From the NCBI GenBank assembly GCA_030765065.1, contig CM060984.1:83477988-83541987 (forward strand): 64,000 nt of DNA. Direction: 5' to 3'. The stretch is from Deroplatys truncata. Taxonomy: Eukaryota; Arthropoda; Insecta; Mantodea; Mantidae. A program made the position numbers and the translations under genes. Positions 33,090-45,096 of this stretch are shown here, in pieces (within the stretch, counting starts at the first letter, position 1; each line of letters starts with the position of its first letter). The notes under the pieces are model-generated. The model had not been told where the DNA came from and did no database searches. It saw only the letters and a program-made list of their open reading frames with translations.

Positions 33090-33355
33090 TTAGTTGGTTA
33101 TATCATGGAAAGAGTAGGAATTTCATGGACAGTACATAGCGACTAGGTTTTAAATATTTAACTATTGATTCGGTTTCCTCTATGCCCATTGTACCTATAA
33201 CGGATTGTGTAATGAAACCATTTCCAGGTTTATATCGATCTGCATGAAGTAGATAGAAAAATAGTCTTTCGTAAGAGCAGTTTGTAGAAGTTATATAAAA
33301 ATAAACGATAGTGGGTAGAAAAAATCGCCTGAATGTAACACGTAAGATTTTTTTC
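33090..33355 (-). repeat. Old HL repeat, 5' third
   Basis: Minus-oriented fragment from ATCATGGAAAGAGTAGG to the 5' end GTAACACGTAAGATTTTT near 33355. It lies next to the preceding HL end in the same orientation. Confidence 0.65.
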
Positions 33356-33559
33356 TCTGCTACCCTAAATATTACTAAATCTAATGACAAACTTTGGAGT
33401 ATCAACGGCAAATAAAATTGATCCAATCAATAGATTCTTAATAAACAAATATCATTTCAACAGTATGCAGGTTTAAACACAGCAAATAATAATAAAAAAA
33501 ATTACACAAATTTTGAAATATTGCTATGATTCTAACTGGGCCTATATGTATCATACCTT

Positions 33560-36440
33560 CAAAATGACCAGACTATAACAGGCTAACCAACTACAAAAGC
33601 TGTGCGCTATTTTTTATAGTTATTTATAGGACCCTGACCTTTAAACAAATCTATAACAAATATATGTCTTTTTTACCATATGGCGTTTTACATCCATCGT
33701 AATACATTTTAAAGTTTTTATAATATATCTACTCAAAAGCTTTTTGTAACCTGCTCCAGTGAATCCGTATCCAAATTTGCCGCATATTGTGGAATAGGAA
33801 GGGGTGGGCATGGCAAGTTGGAATAACAATAAGTGACAGCAGTACTTTACAGTGCTGTATTTTCTTTTAATCACATGCTCTTCTATATTTAGCACCTAGA
33901 GTCTCGTAAATGCCGCAGATCCAAGGACAGAGGGGTCCGTTTGTCCAACCCCCAGCGTTCTTTCCAGATAAAGATCTGGAAGGCCTGTAGATTCGCCACG
34001 TCTCTAACTCATATTATCCAAAAATAGGAGACAAAGATTATCCGAGTGAGTGTATCCGTCAGCTTCTCATCATCTTGATGGAATTCGGTCAGATAGTCTT
34101 CCAGCAGAGACATGTGTACGCCACTACAAATCACACAGACTCGTCCATATACCCAGCCCCAAACAGAGCGCACTACAGCACACGCACAGTTTGTGATGCA
34201 AGGTTACCACCGCAATTATAGAGATTTGATATTGCTCTGCCATTCCGCTATAACGTGTCAGCTGTCGGAACAACCTCATTGACAGCCGAGTATACTGCAG
34301 CTTTCCAGTCAGTGGGGATCTTCGGATTCATAAATTTGTTCCAAATGGTCTTCCATCGTCTCAGCGAAAAGTTCCGTTGCACCCGGGGTAGAACACTGGT
34401 GGTAGTCATGATATATTTGTGAAAGGAAGCAGGCCGTTTAAAAAGTTAGTCTTTGATTATTTGCAATTCGATATAATTTGAAATTTATAAAATTGTTTAT
34501 TAATTTTTTTGTTGTTGTTGTTGGCGAATTCGCAAGAGTCTCCCACCTAGGCCTAAGTTCGGGTAGCCGCTTACTTGGAGGACGAAGTTGTTCTGCCCAC
34601 AGATATTTCTATAGGGGGGCACAGAAAAATTTCAGATCCCTGCTATCAGCCCACAACCACCTTTATTAAGTAGAAAACGTAGTTGTTTCCTGGATAATAC
34701 CCGATAAGCAGCTCCGGACCACAAAAAATAACCAATAAGGCATTCAACCCCCTGAGAAAATTGCTTGGTAATGGACAGTACTTGAGGAATTCGCCAAATC
34801 CTACTAAGTGCGTAAGTGTGCACCTACCACACCCATTGAAAAACGAGTGTCCGAGTCCGCTGCTCTACTAAGAGAATCCGTAACTTGGTCAGTTTTTCAT
34901 TCCAAATAAGCGTCCCGAAAGCAGTGCTAAACGCAATGCCTAAGATCTTCGTGTGACTTACAATCCGTATACCTAGGAGATTAAGTGGCTCTGGTCATTT
35001 CCAAACCGTAAAACCTCCGACTTGGTAAAATTTAGTTTTGTTCCAGAAACGGCGCTATAGTCTCGAAGACACTGATGCAAGTTGACCTTGTCAGCATTAT
35101 TTGCGATGAATACCGTCACATCATCCGCATATGCTGTAGCTTGAAGTCCTTGACCATGCAGTTCCACACCGCCCAGGGATGATTGCAGTCTCCGCAAAAG
35201 AGGATCGAGGCTCAAAGCAAATGAACCGATAGACAGGGGGCAATCCTATCGGACCTACCTTTATATTCGGATTATCCGAAAAAGATATCCTTTGCAGAGT
35301 ATTCTGGATGTCGTCGCAATATAAAGGTTTTGTAATAAGGAAAGAAACCTTCCGCACAAGCGACCAAAGATAAGAATGACTAACATTGCATAATCCCTTT
35401 CAAATTTACTGTTAACCAACGCCACTGGAACTCCTGGGTTTCAACAGGATAAAGAATATTCCTCAATAAGCCAAAATTCTGTATGCTGTTTCTGCCAATC
35501 GATACTACAGTCTGGGCGTTACAGAGAAGTATCTCATAAACCAAATATAGCCTTGAAAGCAATGCTTTTGCCAATAACTTTAAGTCGCAATTGAGGAGAG
35601 TAATTGGCCTATACTCGGCAACGGTTCTAGCTCGTCGGTGCTTCGGGAACAGAAGAATTACGCTCTCAACAAACTTCTCTGGAATCACAGAGGTATTTTT
35701 AACTTCTTCAAACATCGCCGTCAGTTCTGTAGCAATGACATCTCAAAACATTGAATAGAAGGCATACAGAATACCATCCTGTCCAAGAGCCTTGCTCCAC
35801 CTTTACACTCTTCAGACCTGCAGCTAGTTCCCAGGATGTAATAGGTCGCAAAAGAGAGGAGCCGATCTTCTAAGGTAGTTGGTATTGCAGCGGCGAGGAC
35901 GGGGCGGCACCGGTATCCTCACCTTTGGAAAATAAATCACTGAAATATTCATTAAAACAGCTAATAGAAGTGTTGATCCGGAAATTATCCGCCCATCGTG
36001 ACAATGTTCTGGTATATAATGCTGATTGCATTGCTTGTGATCTCCGGCAAGATGGAAGATAGAGAATGTTTGTTCCAGAACCATGTGCCGACAATGGGAA
36101 ACACAAAGGCGAAGCATTTCCAATTGCTACAGCGATATTTGTTCCTTGATAGCTTGCAGAAGTTAGGGCACAGCGCAGTTCAGCGAGATCCTGTAAAAGA
36201 GCATAATAGAAATCCAGTAGCTCTCGCCGTTCCCGGCGTTGGAAAACTGTCCGTTTAATAAAAGGAAACAATTGCTTGTTTAGCTTTACAAAACCACCAG
36301 GAGAGTTTGTTGTGGGAGTTGATGTAGGAAGGTTGTAAGCGGGGGAAGTTACCCCATTCTCGTCGACAATCTTCCTCCAAGGAGAGAATATATGCAACCC
36401 AATTTGCACATATTCACATATTATGTAGTATCTTTTCATA
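33560..36440 (-). pseudogene. L1/Tx1-like LINE open reading frame 2, broken
   Basis: On the minus strand the frames follow the order of an L1/Tx1-type polyprotein. The pre-RT linker lies at 35870-36439 with RREREELL-like and NEYFSDLFSKG parts. The start of the reverse transcriptase (35380-35715) contains PEKFVESVILLFPKHRRA and YRPITLLNCDLKLLAKAL. After frame breaks, the catalytic box YADD is at 35120-35131, followed by SGTKLNFTKSEVLRFG. The thumb and C-terminal part (34632-34823) contain LIGYFLWSG and NKGGCGLI. Worn C-terminal sequence continues with TDWKAAVYSAVN near 34300. The endonuclease domain is not seen. The two catalytic aspartates of the box survive, but stops and frameshifts break the frame many times. 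The clade is judged from motif style. Confidence 0.75.
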
Positions 36441-36889
36441 AATACTGCACTGGTGAAACTTGATATAAACAGCGTTTTCTCTTCCTACCAACTGAATTGT
36501 ATGTACCTGCTCTGGCGTGAGATCCAAAATGTTGTGCATCCATTCGTGTGGGACGTTGCTTACTATTAATTATTAAACATAACCTTTATAGTGTTTCACA
36601 TACTGCTTCTGTTGCTCCATTGCACTGCCGACACTCAAAACACAAGGAACACACAGAACACGGTAACACATCACGCGACGTGCACCGGCCGCAACTTATT
36701 AGGCCTTGCTCAGTTAGAAGGCGTGCGTTATTTAAATTCACAGTTTTCCATGTCTATTTACAATGTCAACATATTGTTTTAAAATCTGAATTGAGATTTC
36801 CTTTTAACCTGCAGAATTGTGAAGACTTTAATCCTTGAGCTATTGTGGTATACCATTCATATTTCTAGTCTAGAGGCCTAAAGTAGTTT
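36441..36889. other. Gap without a recognised feature
   Basis: The stretch upstream of the LINE relic could include worn LINE 5' sequence. Nothing was recognised. Confidence 0.4.
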
Positions 36890-37430
36890 TACTTTCTCTA
36901 CCACGCACCTAGTAGGTAGAGGAAGTGTTGCATTAAAACATTTATGTCGAAATTTCACAGAAAATGCATATTTTATGTCCCCTGAATCCCCCCAAAAAAG
37001 GATTTTAGAAAAAGGCCCATGTGTATGCATCTGTGTGTGTATGTGTTTGTGTGTGCACTCGCGCACCAGCGTGTATGCGTCGAAATGTCGGATAAATATC
37101 AAACTAGGTATTTAGCTTCAGTACCTTCCAAAGATGCGACACGAAGATTTTCAAGAAAATCCCTCCGCACCAAACTAATCTTTACATTTTTCGATATTTT
37201 TGGTTTTCTCAAATATGGCTCTAACGATTGTGATTAAAATACCACATGTTTAAGGCATTTATGTGGCAAATAAAATGCATACACTGAATTTTCTGCGAAT
37301 AGGCTGCCAGTATTCCCTTTTTACCTACAGCGAAATGTGTATAATGAAACTACTTGTGAGAACGTTTATCCTGAAATAGGTAGTAGAGTGGTATTTTGTA
37401 ATTTCTATGATAGTGGGTAATGAAAGTCAT
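36890..37430 (-). repeat. Old HL repeat with an internal deletion
   Basis: The 3' end keeps a 7 bp hairpin stem (CTCTACC and GGTAGAG). A GTGT tract lies at 37031-37055. After GAATTTTCTGCGAATAGGCT near 37305 the copy jumps to the 5' third (CAGCGAAATGTGTATAATG). Confidence 0.65.
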
Positions 37431-37989
37431 AGATAAAATTATTCCAAAGGAAATCAAAACGATGGAATTGTGTCAGTAAATGGGACACTTCCAATGTAGA
37501 CTTCTATGTGGCACACTGTGACTGAGCATATTTGGTAACCAGATAGGAGTGAGTAATTTTCTGAAACGGGCGATAATTACTTGATGCTTCGATTTAGCTT
37601 TTCAAAACTTGTACAGATATAAAGAACAACGTCGAAATAGCGTGTTGATATGCACATGCAGGTTTCTGAGCGGAATTACCTGCTTTCTTATTGAATGGCC
37701 AGGGATCTAATATAATGTGGTCTCTTTATCATGTCTATAGATTGATAAATGAAACTATTATCTTGAATAAGTTGTTGTCATTTTAACTATCCATAACAGC
37801 TGATTTTGAACCTGAAAACAGTAAGGATGACTGTTCATTAGATTACGTTATGTACGAGAAAACGTCATACATATTTCATGGCATATATTTCGCTGGAAAA
37901 TGTAGATTTCAAACTATTCCTTATGCCTTTATATGTATATGATTTGCAATGCTTTAAAGTTTAAACTGATTTTAAAAGATCCGACTTCT
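37431..37989. other. AT-rich gap without a recognised feature
   Basis: No motif or repeat block was recognised. Confidence 0.45.
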
Positions 37990-38150
37990 TCTTCTTTAAC
38001 AGATTACCCTCCTCTTTACACCCAAGGTCTTACAAGCCAATGCCTTGGGTTAGTAGCCCGTCGAGAAGCAAGCAAACTCTGGATCATAGCATATCCAAGA
38101 TGGGTGATCAGCCCAATGCCTGGTGTGGCGGTGAAGAAGAAGGAAACGAA
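37990..38150 (-). repeat. SINE family C, fragment
   Basis: It shares GATGGGTGATCAGCCCAATG and a TTACCCTCCTCTT tail block, both as reverse complements, with the complete copy at 39975-40342. Confidence 0.6.
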
Positions 38151-38194
38151 ATATAGTGATGAAAAGGTTGATAGAAAAATTGGCAGCTGAAATT

Positions 38195-38320
38195 ATCCAA
38201 CCCAATATTCGCCTTGTGACCGAGAAAGAAAACGAAAGAAACTTAGGTCAGGTTGGTCGAACCCGGAATTTCCAGAATGCGAGTCACACATTACTGCGGC
38301 GCCACCTCGCTTGCTGCGAA
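38195..38320 (-). repeat. SINE family B, 5' fragment
   Basis: On the minus strand it reads AGCAAGCGAGGTGGCGCCGC, a B box GGGTTCGACC, and GGCGAATATTGGGTTGG, in the order of family B copy 1. Confidence 0.55.
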
Positions 38321-39118
38321 AGATCCTGCATAAATAGAAAATGTATATTAACACATTTGAAACAAAGACATTGGGGTGAATTGCATCAGAGGAACATAAT
38401 TTTGAACGGCAGTAATTTTGCGATATTCAGGGTCAAACAAACTCGTGAAGTATAAACGTTTAGTCTCGCATTTCCATTATTCGAAGGTTGGAGGGTCTCG
38501 TTGCAATAAAAACCACGAAACTTTCTCAGAATCTTTTGTTCGAGCAAGGCAACCAATCAAGTCATCGCAATTTCACGGCTCGTTGAACCGGCCGGCAATT
38601 GTCATTGCATCTGTTCCTATATGCAGTGCCTTCCACCCACACTTCTCAATCAGATATTGTTAATTAACACACGCCTGTTGTTTTCGGTACTAAACAATTC
38701 ACTGCTTACCGAGGCGTAAACACTAAACACCGCGTAATTCATGTATCAGCATTAAGTGTCAAATACAAGACGTTGAGAGAGCTTAGAACACGAGAATATT
38801 CACTACGCAGCAATAATTATGCCTTTAGAGTAATACCAGCAGGTACCGGTGATTTTGAATTTATTCAAGGTAGTTAAAAGCTAAGCTCTTTTTCACTGCC
38901 CTATATTTTGAAAACACAAAACATTTAATGTAAGGGTTCTATGAAAACCTTAAAATATCCTCTTTTTTTACCTTAAAAATCCGGCATTAAACTACCATGA
39001 AAAGCGCTGCATTTTCAGAGAGAAGTTAATCTTTATTACCAAATTCTGGTTACAGATAATGAAAATTAAAAAAAAATACTCCACGCGATGAACAGAGGAG
39101 GTGAATGGTTTAATTTTT
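38321..39118. other. Gap without a recognised feature
   Basis: About 800 bp; nothing recognised. Confidence 0.45.
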
Positions 39119-39515
39119 TTACTTTCTCTAAAAGTTACCTATACTACCGTATTCCACCAAAAAATTGGATATCGAGGTTCCACCGCAAAGACATGTTTGG
39201 TCCTCTGAAACCAAATAAATCTCGTGTATGTGAACAGCATTACTAACAAATGAAAAGTCAATTAAATGCCAAAGTTGCTTGGTGTATTTCAAGCATGAAA
39301 CAGGAAGAATTTCAAGAAACTCCCTCGAACCTAAACTGCCTTTAGGTGGAAAATGCTTCGGTGTTTTATATTTACTCAAAAACATATTTTAACGATTTTG
39401 ATTAAAATACCGCGTGTTTATGAATTTGCATGAAAAATAAAGTGTATATCTTAAATTTTCTGCGAATAGCTTCGTACTGAATGAATGAAGTAAATCATAA
39501 GAGATAGGCTAGAAC
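39119..39515 (-). repeat. Old HL repeat, 3' part
   Basis: Minus-oriented with TTTACTTTCTCTAAAAGTTA, TATTCCACCAAAAAATTGG, AACGATTTTGATTAAAATAC and AAATTTTCTGCGAATAGC. The microsatellite is lost. Confidence 0.6.
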
Positions 39516-39551
39516 CCACTACACCCCATGATGAAACACTATATATATCGA

Positions 39552-39765
39552 ATCTTACTTGCTTACTTGCTTAGTTGGCTTATCCTCTTCGTATGTAGGG
39601 CTTACATCCCTAGGACTTACAACCGCACTTAGGATCAGAGACCTGTCGAGTGGTAGATGGACATTGTATCAGAGAATGAAGAATCCGGAACGGCGGTATG
39701 CGGGTTCCTGGGATCGACCCCTTAGTGAGGGCGAGCGGTCTAAACACTCGACCACTCGGCCAAGA
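39552..39765 (-). mobile_element. SINE family C, copy 2
   Basis: On the minus strand the head is TTGGCCGAGTGGTCGAGTG with B box GGGTCGATCCC. The tail reads GTAAGTCCTAGGGATGTAAG and ends in a repeated GCAAGTAA motif. The head resembles a leucine or serine tRNA. It is shorter than copy 1 (39975-40342), lacking the central body. Confidence 0.65.
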
Positions 39766-39839
39766 CAAGACTCGTTGCAGCAACAACCACTTCCGAGATA
39801 TTCATTACTACAGCTCTAAGTTTTCTAATACTTCTTCAT

Positions 39840-39960
39840 ACATATTTTAAAGGTCATTCTTTAGATTCTCAAGATATCAAAGCCGGCATACAGCTACTCG
39901 CTTTTGAAAAACACAACTAGCGTCTCAGTCAAAAGTATAATGAAGCTATTTTTGTAAGGT
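39840..39960 (-). repeat. Old HL repeat, part interrupted by SINE C
   Basis: Minus-oriented, older-group 5' third up to TTGTAAGGTTTATTTCG. It continues after the SINE at 40343 with CATGAAGTAGATAGAAAAAT. Confidence 0.65.
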
Positions 39961-39974
39961 TTATTTCGATTAAC

Positions 39975-40342
39975 GGGCGGCGCCATGGCCGAATGGTTAG
40001 ACCGCTCGTCTCGCACCGAGGCGGACCGGTTCAATCCCAGGGACCTGCATGTGGGATTTGTGGTGGACGAAGCGGCGTCTGGGCGGGTTTTCTCCGGGTT
40101 CTCCGGTTTCCCCCGCCATTCATTCCACCAACTGCTCCATCATCACCTTTCCTTTCATCCATTTCACCAACATTTCGTTTCATCTACTTCCTTCATCCCA
40201 TACCAGGCATCGGGCTGATCACCCATCCTGGATGTTCTGTCTGATCCATGACTGAGCATGGCTCTGACCCCGGGCACCCGCCTGTAAGTCCTGGGGGGTG
40301 TAAGTCCTACATAAGAGGAGGGTAAGCAGATAATGAATGAAA
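39975..40342 (+). mobile_element. SINE family C, complete copy with 14 bp target duplication
   Basis: The 14 bp TTATTTCGATTAAC flanks the element at 39961-39974 and 40343-40356. The tRNA-like head has A box TGGCCGAATGG and B box GGTTCAATCCC (40028-40038). The body has CGGGTTTTCTCCGGGTTC and CAGGCATCGGGCTGATCACC, and the tail ends with an ATGA repeat. It is 368 bp long. It inserted into an old HL copy, which resumes exactly after the second duplication. Overlapping frames from 39985 to 40255 are not considered genes. Confidence 0.9.
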
Positions 40343-40440
40343 TTATTTCGATTAACATGAAGTAGATAGAAAAATAAGCTTTTGTAATAATAGTTTGTAG
40401 AAGAGTATGAAAATAAAAGATGGTGAGTAGACAAAGTTAG
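40343..40440 (-). repeat. Old HL repeat, 5' end after SINE C
   Basis: ATTAACATGAAGTAGATAG, AGCTTTTGTAATAATAG and GGTGAGTAGACAAAG form the older-group 5' end, on the minus strand. The uninterrupted AAAAATAAGC here serves as the empty site for the insertion at 32109-33000. Confidence 0.65.
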
Positions 40441-41135
40441 ATTATTGCAACATAACTTTACTAAGTGAATCGCTATACTCTGGCTTTAGAAATTCCATGT
40501 TTTTTCTATGACTTCGCGAGAAATAAATATTGACAGCACTTAAACGATTTAAGTATTGAAAAATATAAACCAATAACAAAGAATAGTTCTCATGAAAATT
40601 GGTTGATGCCACAATAAAGATTATTCAAAATAAATTCTGGGATTTAAAGAGGTTTGCATTTTCTAAGCAGTAAATTTTTGGGTATCTCTTATGATTTACC
40701 GACTTGCAATATTATACAAAATGAATTCTGAATGAATGGATTTACAGGCTATTAATAGAAAATTTAAGATAAGTATTTTATTAGTGTTGTAAATATCTTA
40801 AGAATATGATATTTGAACAAAAATTGTTTGAATCATTTTTGAGGAAACAAAAGAGAAACGAAAATCTTTCCATATAAAGAGTAATTTATAATGGGAGGAT
40901 TTTTTAAAAACCTTCAGTCGTATTCTTGAAATATACTGAGCTTAAATACCAGTTAGGATTTATCCGAATTTTTTGAGTTATAGTGTTCATAGACACACAC
41001 ACATTAATTTAAAAACGCTTTTTTGTGCAATTCAGGGAACCCAAAAAATTATTTCTGATGAAATTCCGATATCGAATTTTTTAGTGTAATGCAATACTTC
41101 CTTTATCCGCTATAAGTACCTATAGAGAAGGTAAA
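40441..41135 (+). repeat. Old HL repeat, 5'-truncated
   Basis: Plus-oriented, from CGCTATACTCTGGCTTTAG through ATGATTTACCGACTTGC and a short ACACAC tract to the worn 3' end CCGCTATAAGTACCTATAGAG. Confidence 0.65.
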
Positions 41136-42235
41136 AATTGTTCTACTAAATGTATATAAAAATAATGTAAATAGCAGATGAAAAATTGGTACAGCGTGCA
41201 AAACAAATTCGTAAAATTAATAGGTTAATAACTAAAAAAACGCCAATACGCGTAAACTGTAACATTATTAAAAATCAGAATTTTCTGTCCGTTAATTTTT
41301 GGCACTAGAATTTTTTTGGGAGACAATTACTTTTATGTGTGAAATAGAAATATTACATGTTTATTTTGTGTAATACAATTTGGACCCCTCTGATTTTTAA
41401 AGGCATATTTTAAGATGAAAGTCCATATATGATTTCGAAATTCTTTATTATGACCAAAATGAAGTATAAAGAGGAATAAGCACTCCATGTCAATGTTCCA
41501 TAACCTATCTGTTAAGAATTACTCTCAAATTGACCTTGTCAATTTTATATCCATTTTGGTTTCATCAAAGAGACCCTAATTTACTTATTTGAACAGCCTA
41601 TAGTTTTACTTTCTCTAGTATATTTGAATGGCATAAAATGCTTCGTCTAATCAATGCGAATAAGTAGGGCTAGATAACGTAGGTTTCAGTGCGAACTATA
41701 ACGCACTTAATACTTAGAAGCTTTTGAGTGTCATTGCGCTGAAGGCCCGATGGCGCGCCGAGCCCGGCGACTTTTCGACTCTGCCTGTGTTCACACATGT
41801 ACTACGCATCAGACTTTGGTGGGTTTTTCTGCCTTAATTCCTCATCTATTTCACTTGTTATAGCTTTTGGTTGTATTGATTTTGGGAGCCAAATTTTTAG
41901 TGTAAGACACAGATTGTATAACTTTTTCAAAGTTATAAGAATAGTTTTGCCTACTAAGAGAATGTTGTATTCAGCATTGGATCGTTTCTCTATGTTTTCG
42001 ATTTTAGATGTCAATAGCGCTTTAGATTTTCAGATTAACAAGATTTATTGACTAAATTTCTGATGACTAACAGCAAATAGGATGAAGGTTCAGAAAAAAA
42101 TCATAAAATTGCAGAATTATTGGTATATAAAATTACACTAATGTTGGCTGTATATTAACTAACTAACCTATTGAAATTAACTCTGTTTTCGTAACGCTTA
42201 AGCTTATATAGAGCATTTAAAATACGCTACATGCC

Positions 42236-42272
<37 letters not shown>

Positions 42273-42579
42273 GTATATAATGCGTCACATACGACTTTCC
42301 CTACTTTCCCTATAACTTCGCGTTATCACATATTCATACGCAAAGTGATTCTTTTATTCAAGTTGCGTTTATCATCGGAAGTTTTGGACTAGAAGTTATC
42401 TTAAAGTAAACAATATTTACCTAAGTCAGTTTTTTGTCATTAATGAACCTATGAGGAGAAAAGAAGAATTGTGTAATATGCCTTATAGATGCTGCATGAC
42501 ACTTCAACCTGCGATAACTTAAATATGTAACAGCAAACATTTCCAAAATAGCAAATGCTACAAACAATTTCACATAAAT
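41136..42579. other. AT-rich gap with an AAT microsatellite
   Basis: An AAT tract of about 12 units lies at 42237-42272. The frames at 41797-42051 overlap on opposite strands and carry no motif. Confidence 0.5.
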
Positions 42580-42998
42580 TCTATATTTAAATGAGTTTTA
42601 CATGGTAAGATTTTATTCATCTCTTATGGTTTACTAATTATACAAAACTGTGCAAAATTCATTCAGAATGAACACGAATTCACAGGTAATCAGAGTATAA
42701 ATTTTATCAATCATGTAAATAAATTTAACATGTGTTATTTTAATCAAAATCATTAGAGTTTGGAATTGATGGCATTTTGTGAAAACCTTTGTGCGCATCA
42801 TTGAAAGATGCTGGACTTAAATACGAAGTTTGGTATTTATATATTTCGTTTTTGACTTGTGCTGTTCACACCGTGTATACAATTTTTTCTTGGGGTTCAA
42901 CGAACCTCAAAACGTGTATTTCCAATGAAATTACGATATCCATTTTGGTGGAATACAATACTTCATCTACTTACTATAGGTAAAATAGTAGAGAGAGT
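42580..42998 (+). repeat. Old HL repeat, 3' half
   Basis: TCTCTTATGGTTTACTAATT, CATTCAGAATGAACACG, TTTTTGACTTGTGCTGTTCAC, GGTGGAATACAATACTTC and a 3' end with AGTAGAGAGAGTAAAAG. The centre has small deletions. Confidence 0.65.
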
Positions 42999-43299
42999 AA
43001 AAGCATTTATTTGAACATGAGCACATTGTGAAGATAAAATTATGGCTACCATTAAATACATAGTATATGCTTTTGTACGCGATACTTTGAAGGACCTTAA
43101 TGCAATTTCCTCTCCTCTGTTGTTGTGGTATTATTTGTGTGACTGACACCGGTAGCATTATCTGGAACTATTTCATTATATAAAACTACTGTCTCTCGAT
43201 AATAAGGACCTAATTCAAGCGGAAAGAAAGTGACATAACGATACTACTGGAACAACTTGATTTAGCATTGTATTTTGTATTTTGACGACAGATTAAAGC

Positions 43300-43575
43300 C
43301 GGTTAGAACCAGTTATGTGATGCCGAGGTATGAATGAAAGACAAAGACAAAAGGTAAATGTCGTCCCGTTAGATACGTCATCGTCAGGAGTCGATCCCAT
43401 GCCGCAGCTAGCAACAGCTAACCTTTACACTGCATTCCTACCTCTATCGACTTCTCACGCCCAGCGATCAAGCGAAAATCGTGAGCTCAGCCAATTATCC
43501 AGCGATAGGGTGCCGCGGAAACGCTACACCACTCCGGGCTCGAACTCGGCTTCCAAAGCAAACATTTGAAATAAA
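43300..43575 (-). repeat. Possible SINE of an unassigned family
   Basis: On the minus strand a tRNA-like B box GAGTTCGAGCCCGG near 43550 is followed by a GC-richer body. No second copy was seen in the window. Confidence 0.35.
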
Positions 43576-43870
43576 CATGCCACATCAGTAGCTACGCACA
43601 TACGTTACATGTTTGTTTTCTCATTTTCATATGTTATAATTTTCTTTTAGTTGTAGTTACTGCGTTGCACTTGTGAAGCAAAACCATTAAGTTAATGATG
43701 AATTAAAAGTTTGGTCATATGCTCGTACCTAATAGCGGTTATACGAACCACTTAATGCTTGTCGAAGTTATTAATGCACATAGCCAGTTATACAAGTCAT
43801 TAGTGTGGGAACTAAACTGACTTTAAATGTGAAGATTGTTCTCAGAAGGTACAAAAGGGAGAAAGAATAT

Positions 43871-44670
43871 ATTGTGTTACATTCACATGAATTTCTCTAG
43901 CCATTATCGTTTATTTTTAATTCTTCTAATGTATATTAATCGAGATAAACTATTCTAAAAACTGTTCATCACACTTTTCGTTTTAGGTGCCAGGGGGATA
44001 TAGGAGGCTGAAGCCATAGTTAAGTTTAAAAGCGCTTATATGCTAGCTTTGAAATTCCATACTCTTTTCGTGACATCACGGGAGACAACTGAATAGTGAC
44101 AGCACTTCAAAAATGACACAGTATTGTAACATTCAAAGTAATAACAACTATCTTGCTAATGGCTAATGTACAAAGCATTATTTGAACTAAATTATGTGTT
44201 TTAAAGATATATATATATATATATGTTTTTTTGCAATTTTTGTAACCTTTTGTCAATCTCTTATGGTTTACTCGTTATACTAATCATACAAAATTCGTTG
44301 CTAAAGAAGTGTTCTTCATCTATTTCCAGAACATTTAACAAACAACTTCATTAATCATGTCCTAAATATTGTGATTGCAATAAAAACATTACACTATTTG
44401 TGAGAAAATTCAGAAAATTGTCCACGTAAAGGATAGGGGATATTTGTTTTTTGAAAATATTTGTATAGCATGTTTGGAGGTGCTAAGCTTAAATACCAAT
44501 TTTTCTTTTTTGAGCTACGTGTTTACACACACACACCCACATACGCTCGCCCTTCTTATTGTAAAAGTGCTACAGGAGTCCAGGGGATCTCAAAACATGT
44601 ATTTCCGTGATATCTCGGTATAGAACTTTTGGATTCCTCTACCTAATAAAAGCAGGTGCTAGAAAAAGTA
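43871..44670 (+). repeat. Old HL repeat, nearly full length
   Basis: The 5' end has TGTGTTACATTCACATG, then the older-group 5' third, TA tract near 44206, TCTCTTATGGTTTACTCG, an ACAC tract near 44525, and the 3' end CTACCTAATAAAAGCAGG with TAGAAAAAGTAAAAA. Confidence 0.7.
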
Positions 44671-44689
44671 AAAATCGCACTGTAAGGTG

Positions 44690-44895
44690 GCACGATATAT
44701 TTTCGAAAACTTATTATTCCCTAGTATAGAAGATAAGAGGAATTTACATGCAACAGTTCGATACAAAGTTGTGAAGGGAAACAAAATTGTCCGTATATTT
44801 GTATTGGGTAACCTCGGGAACTACTCAAACGATTTTCTTACCTCATTTACCAATGAAAAACACTATTCTTATCCACGGTCATAGACCATTAGGCA
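44690..44895 (+). repeat. Short dispersed repeat shared with 17940-18075
   Basis: GGGAACTACTCAAACGATTT and TACCAATGAAAAACAC align with the earlier segment. It abuts the 3' end of an HL copy. A 65-codon frame covers it but shows no coding motif. Confidence 0.4.
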
Positions 44896-45009
44896 CCTTC
44901 TAATTTAAGTTACTAAATGACTAAAAGCATTCACAAGACTTGTGTACTACAATAAGTTCATGATGAATCATAAAGGTGCATTCCTGCAACGATGATTGTG
45001 CATTTTCAT

Positions 45010-45096
45010 TTATTTCCGGTGTACTCCCATATCGAAATTTCAGGTGGAAAATATAATACTTTCTCTACCTACTACAAGTAAGCGGTAGAAAAAGTA
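45010..45096 (+). repeat. HL 3'-end fragment with intact hairpin
   Basis: It ends TCTACCTACTACAAGTAAGC plus GGTAGAAAAAGTAATA. The 3' hairpin arms are TCTACC and GGTAGA. Confidence 0.6.

Noticed and set aside
35998-36258. Plus-strand 86-codon frame
   Set aside because: It is the antisense shadow of the LINE linker on the minus strand.
40000-40045. A possible leucine or serine tRNA gene
   Set aside because: The head pairs poorly, and the 14 bp target duplication shows it to be the start of a SINE.
39985-40255. Three overlapping plus-strand frames rich in histidine, serine and phenylalanine
   Set aside because: All lie inside the SINE family C copy with a proven target duplication.
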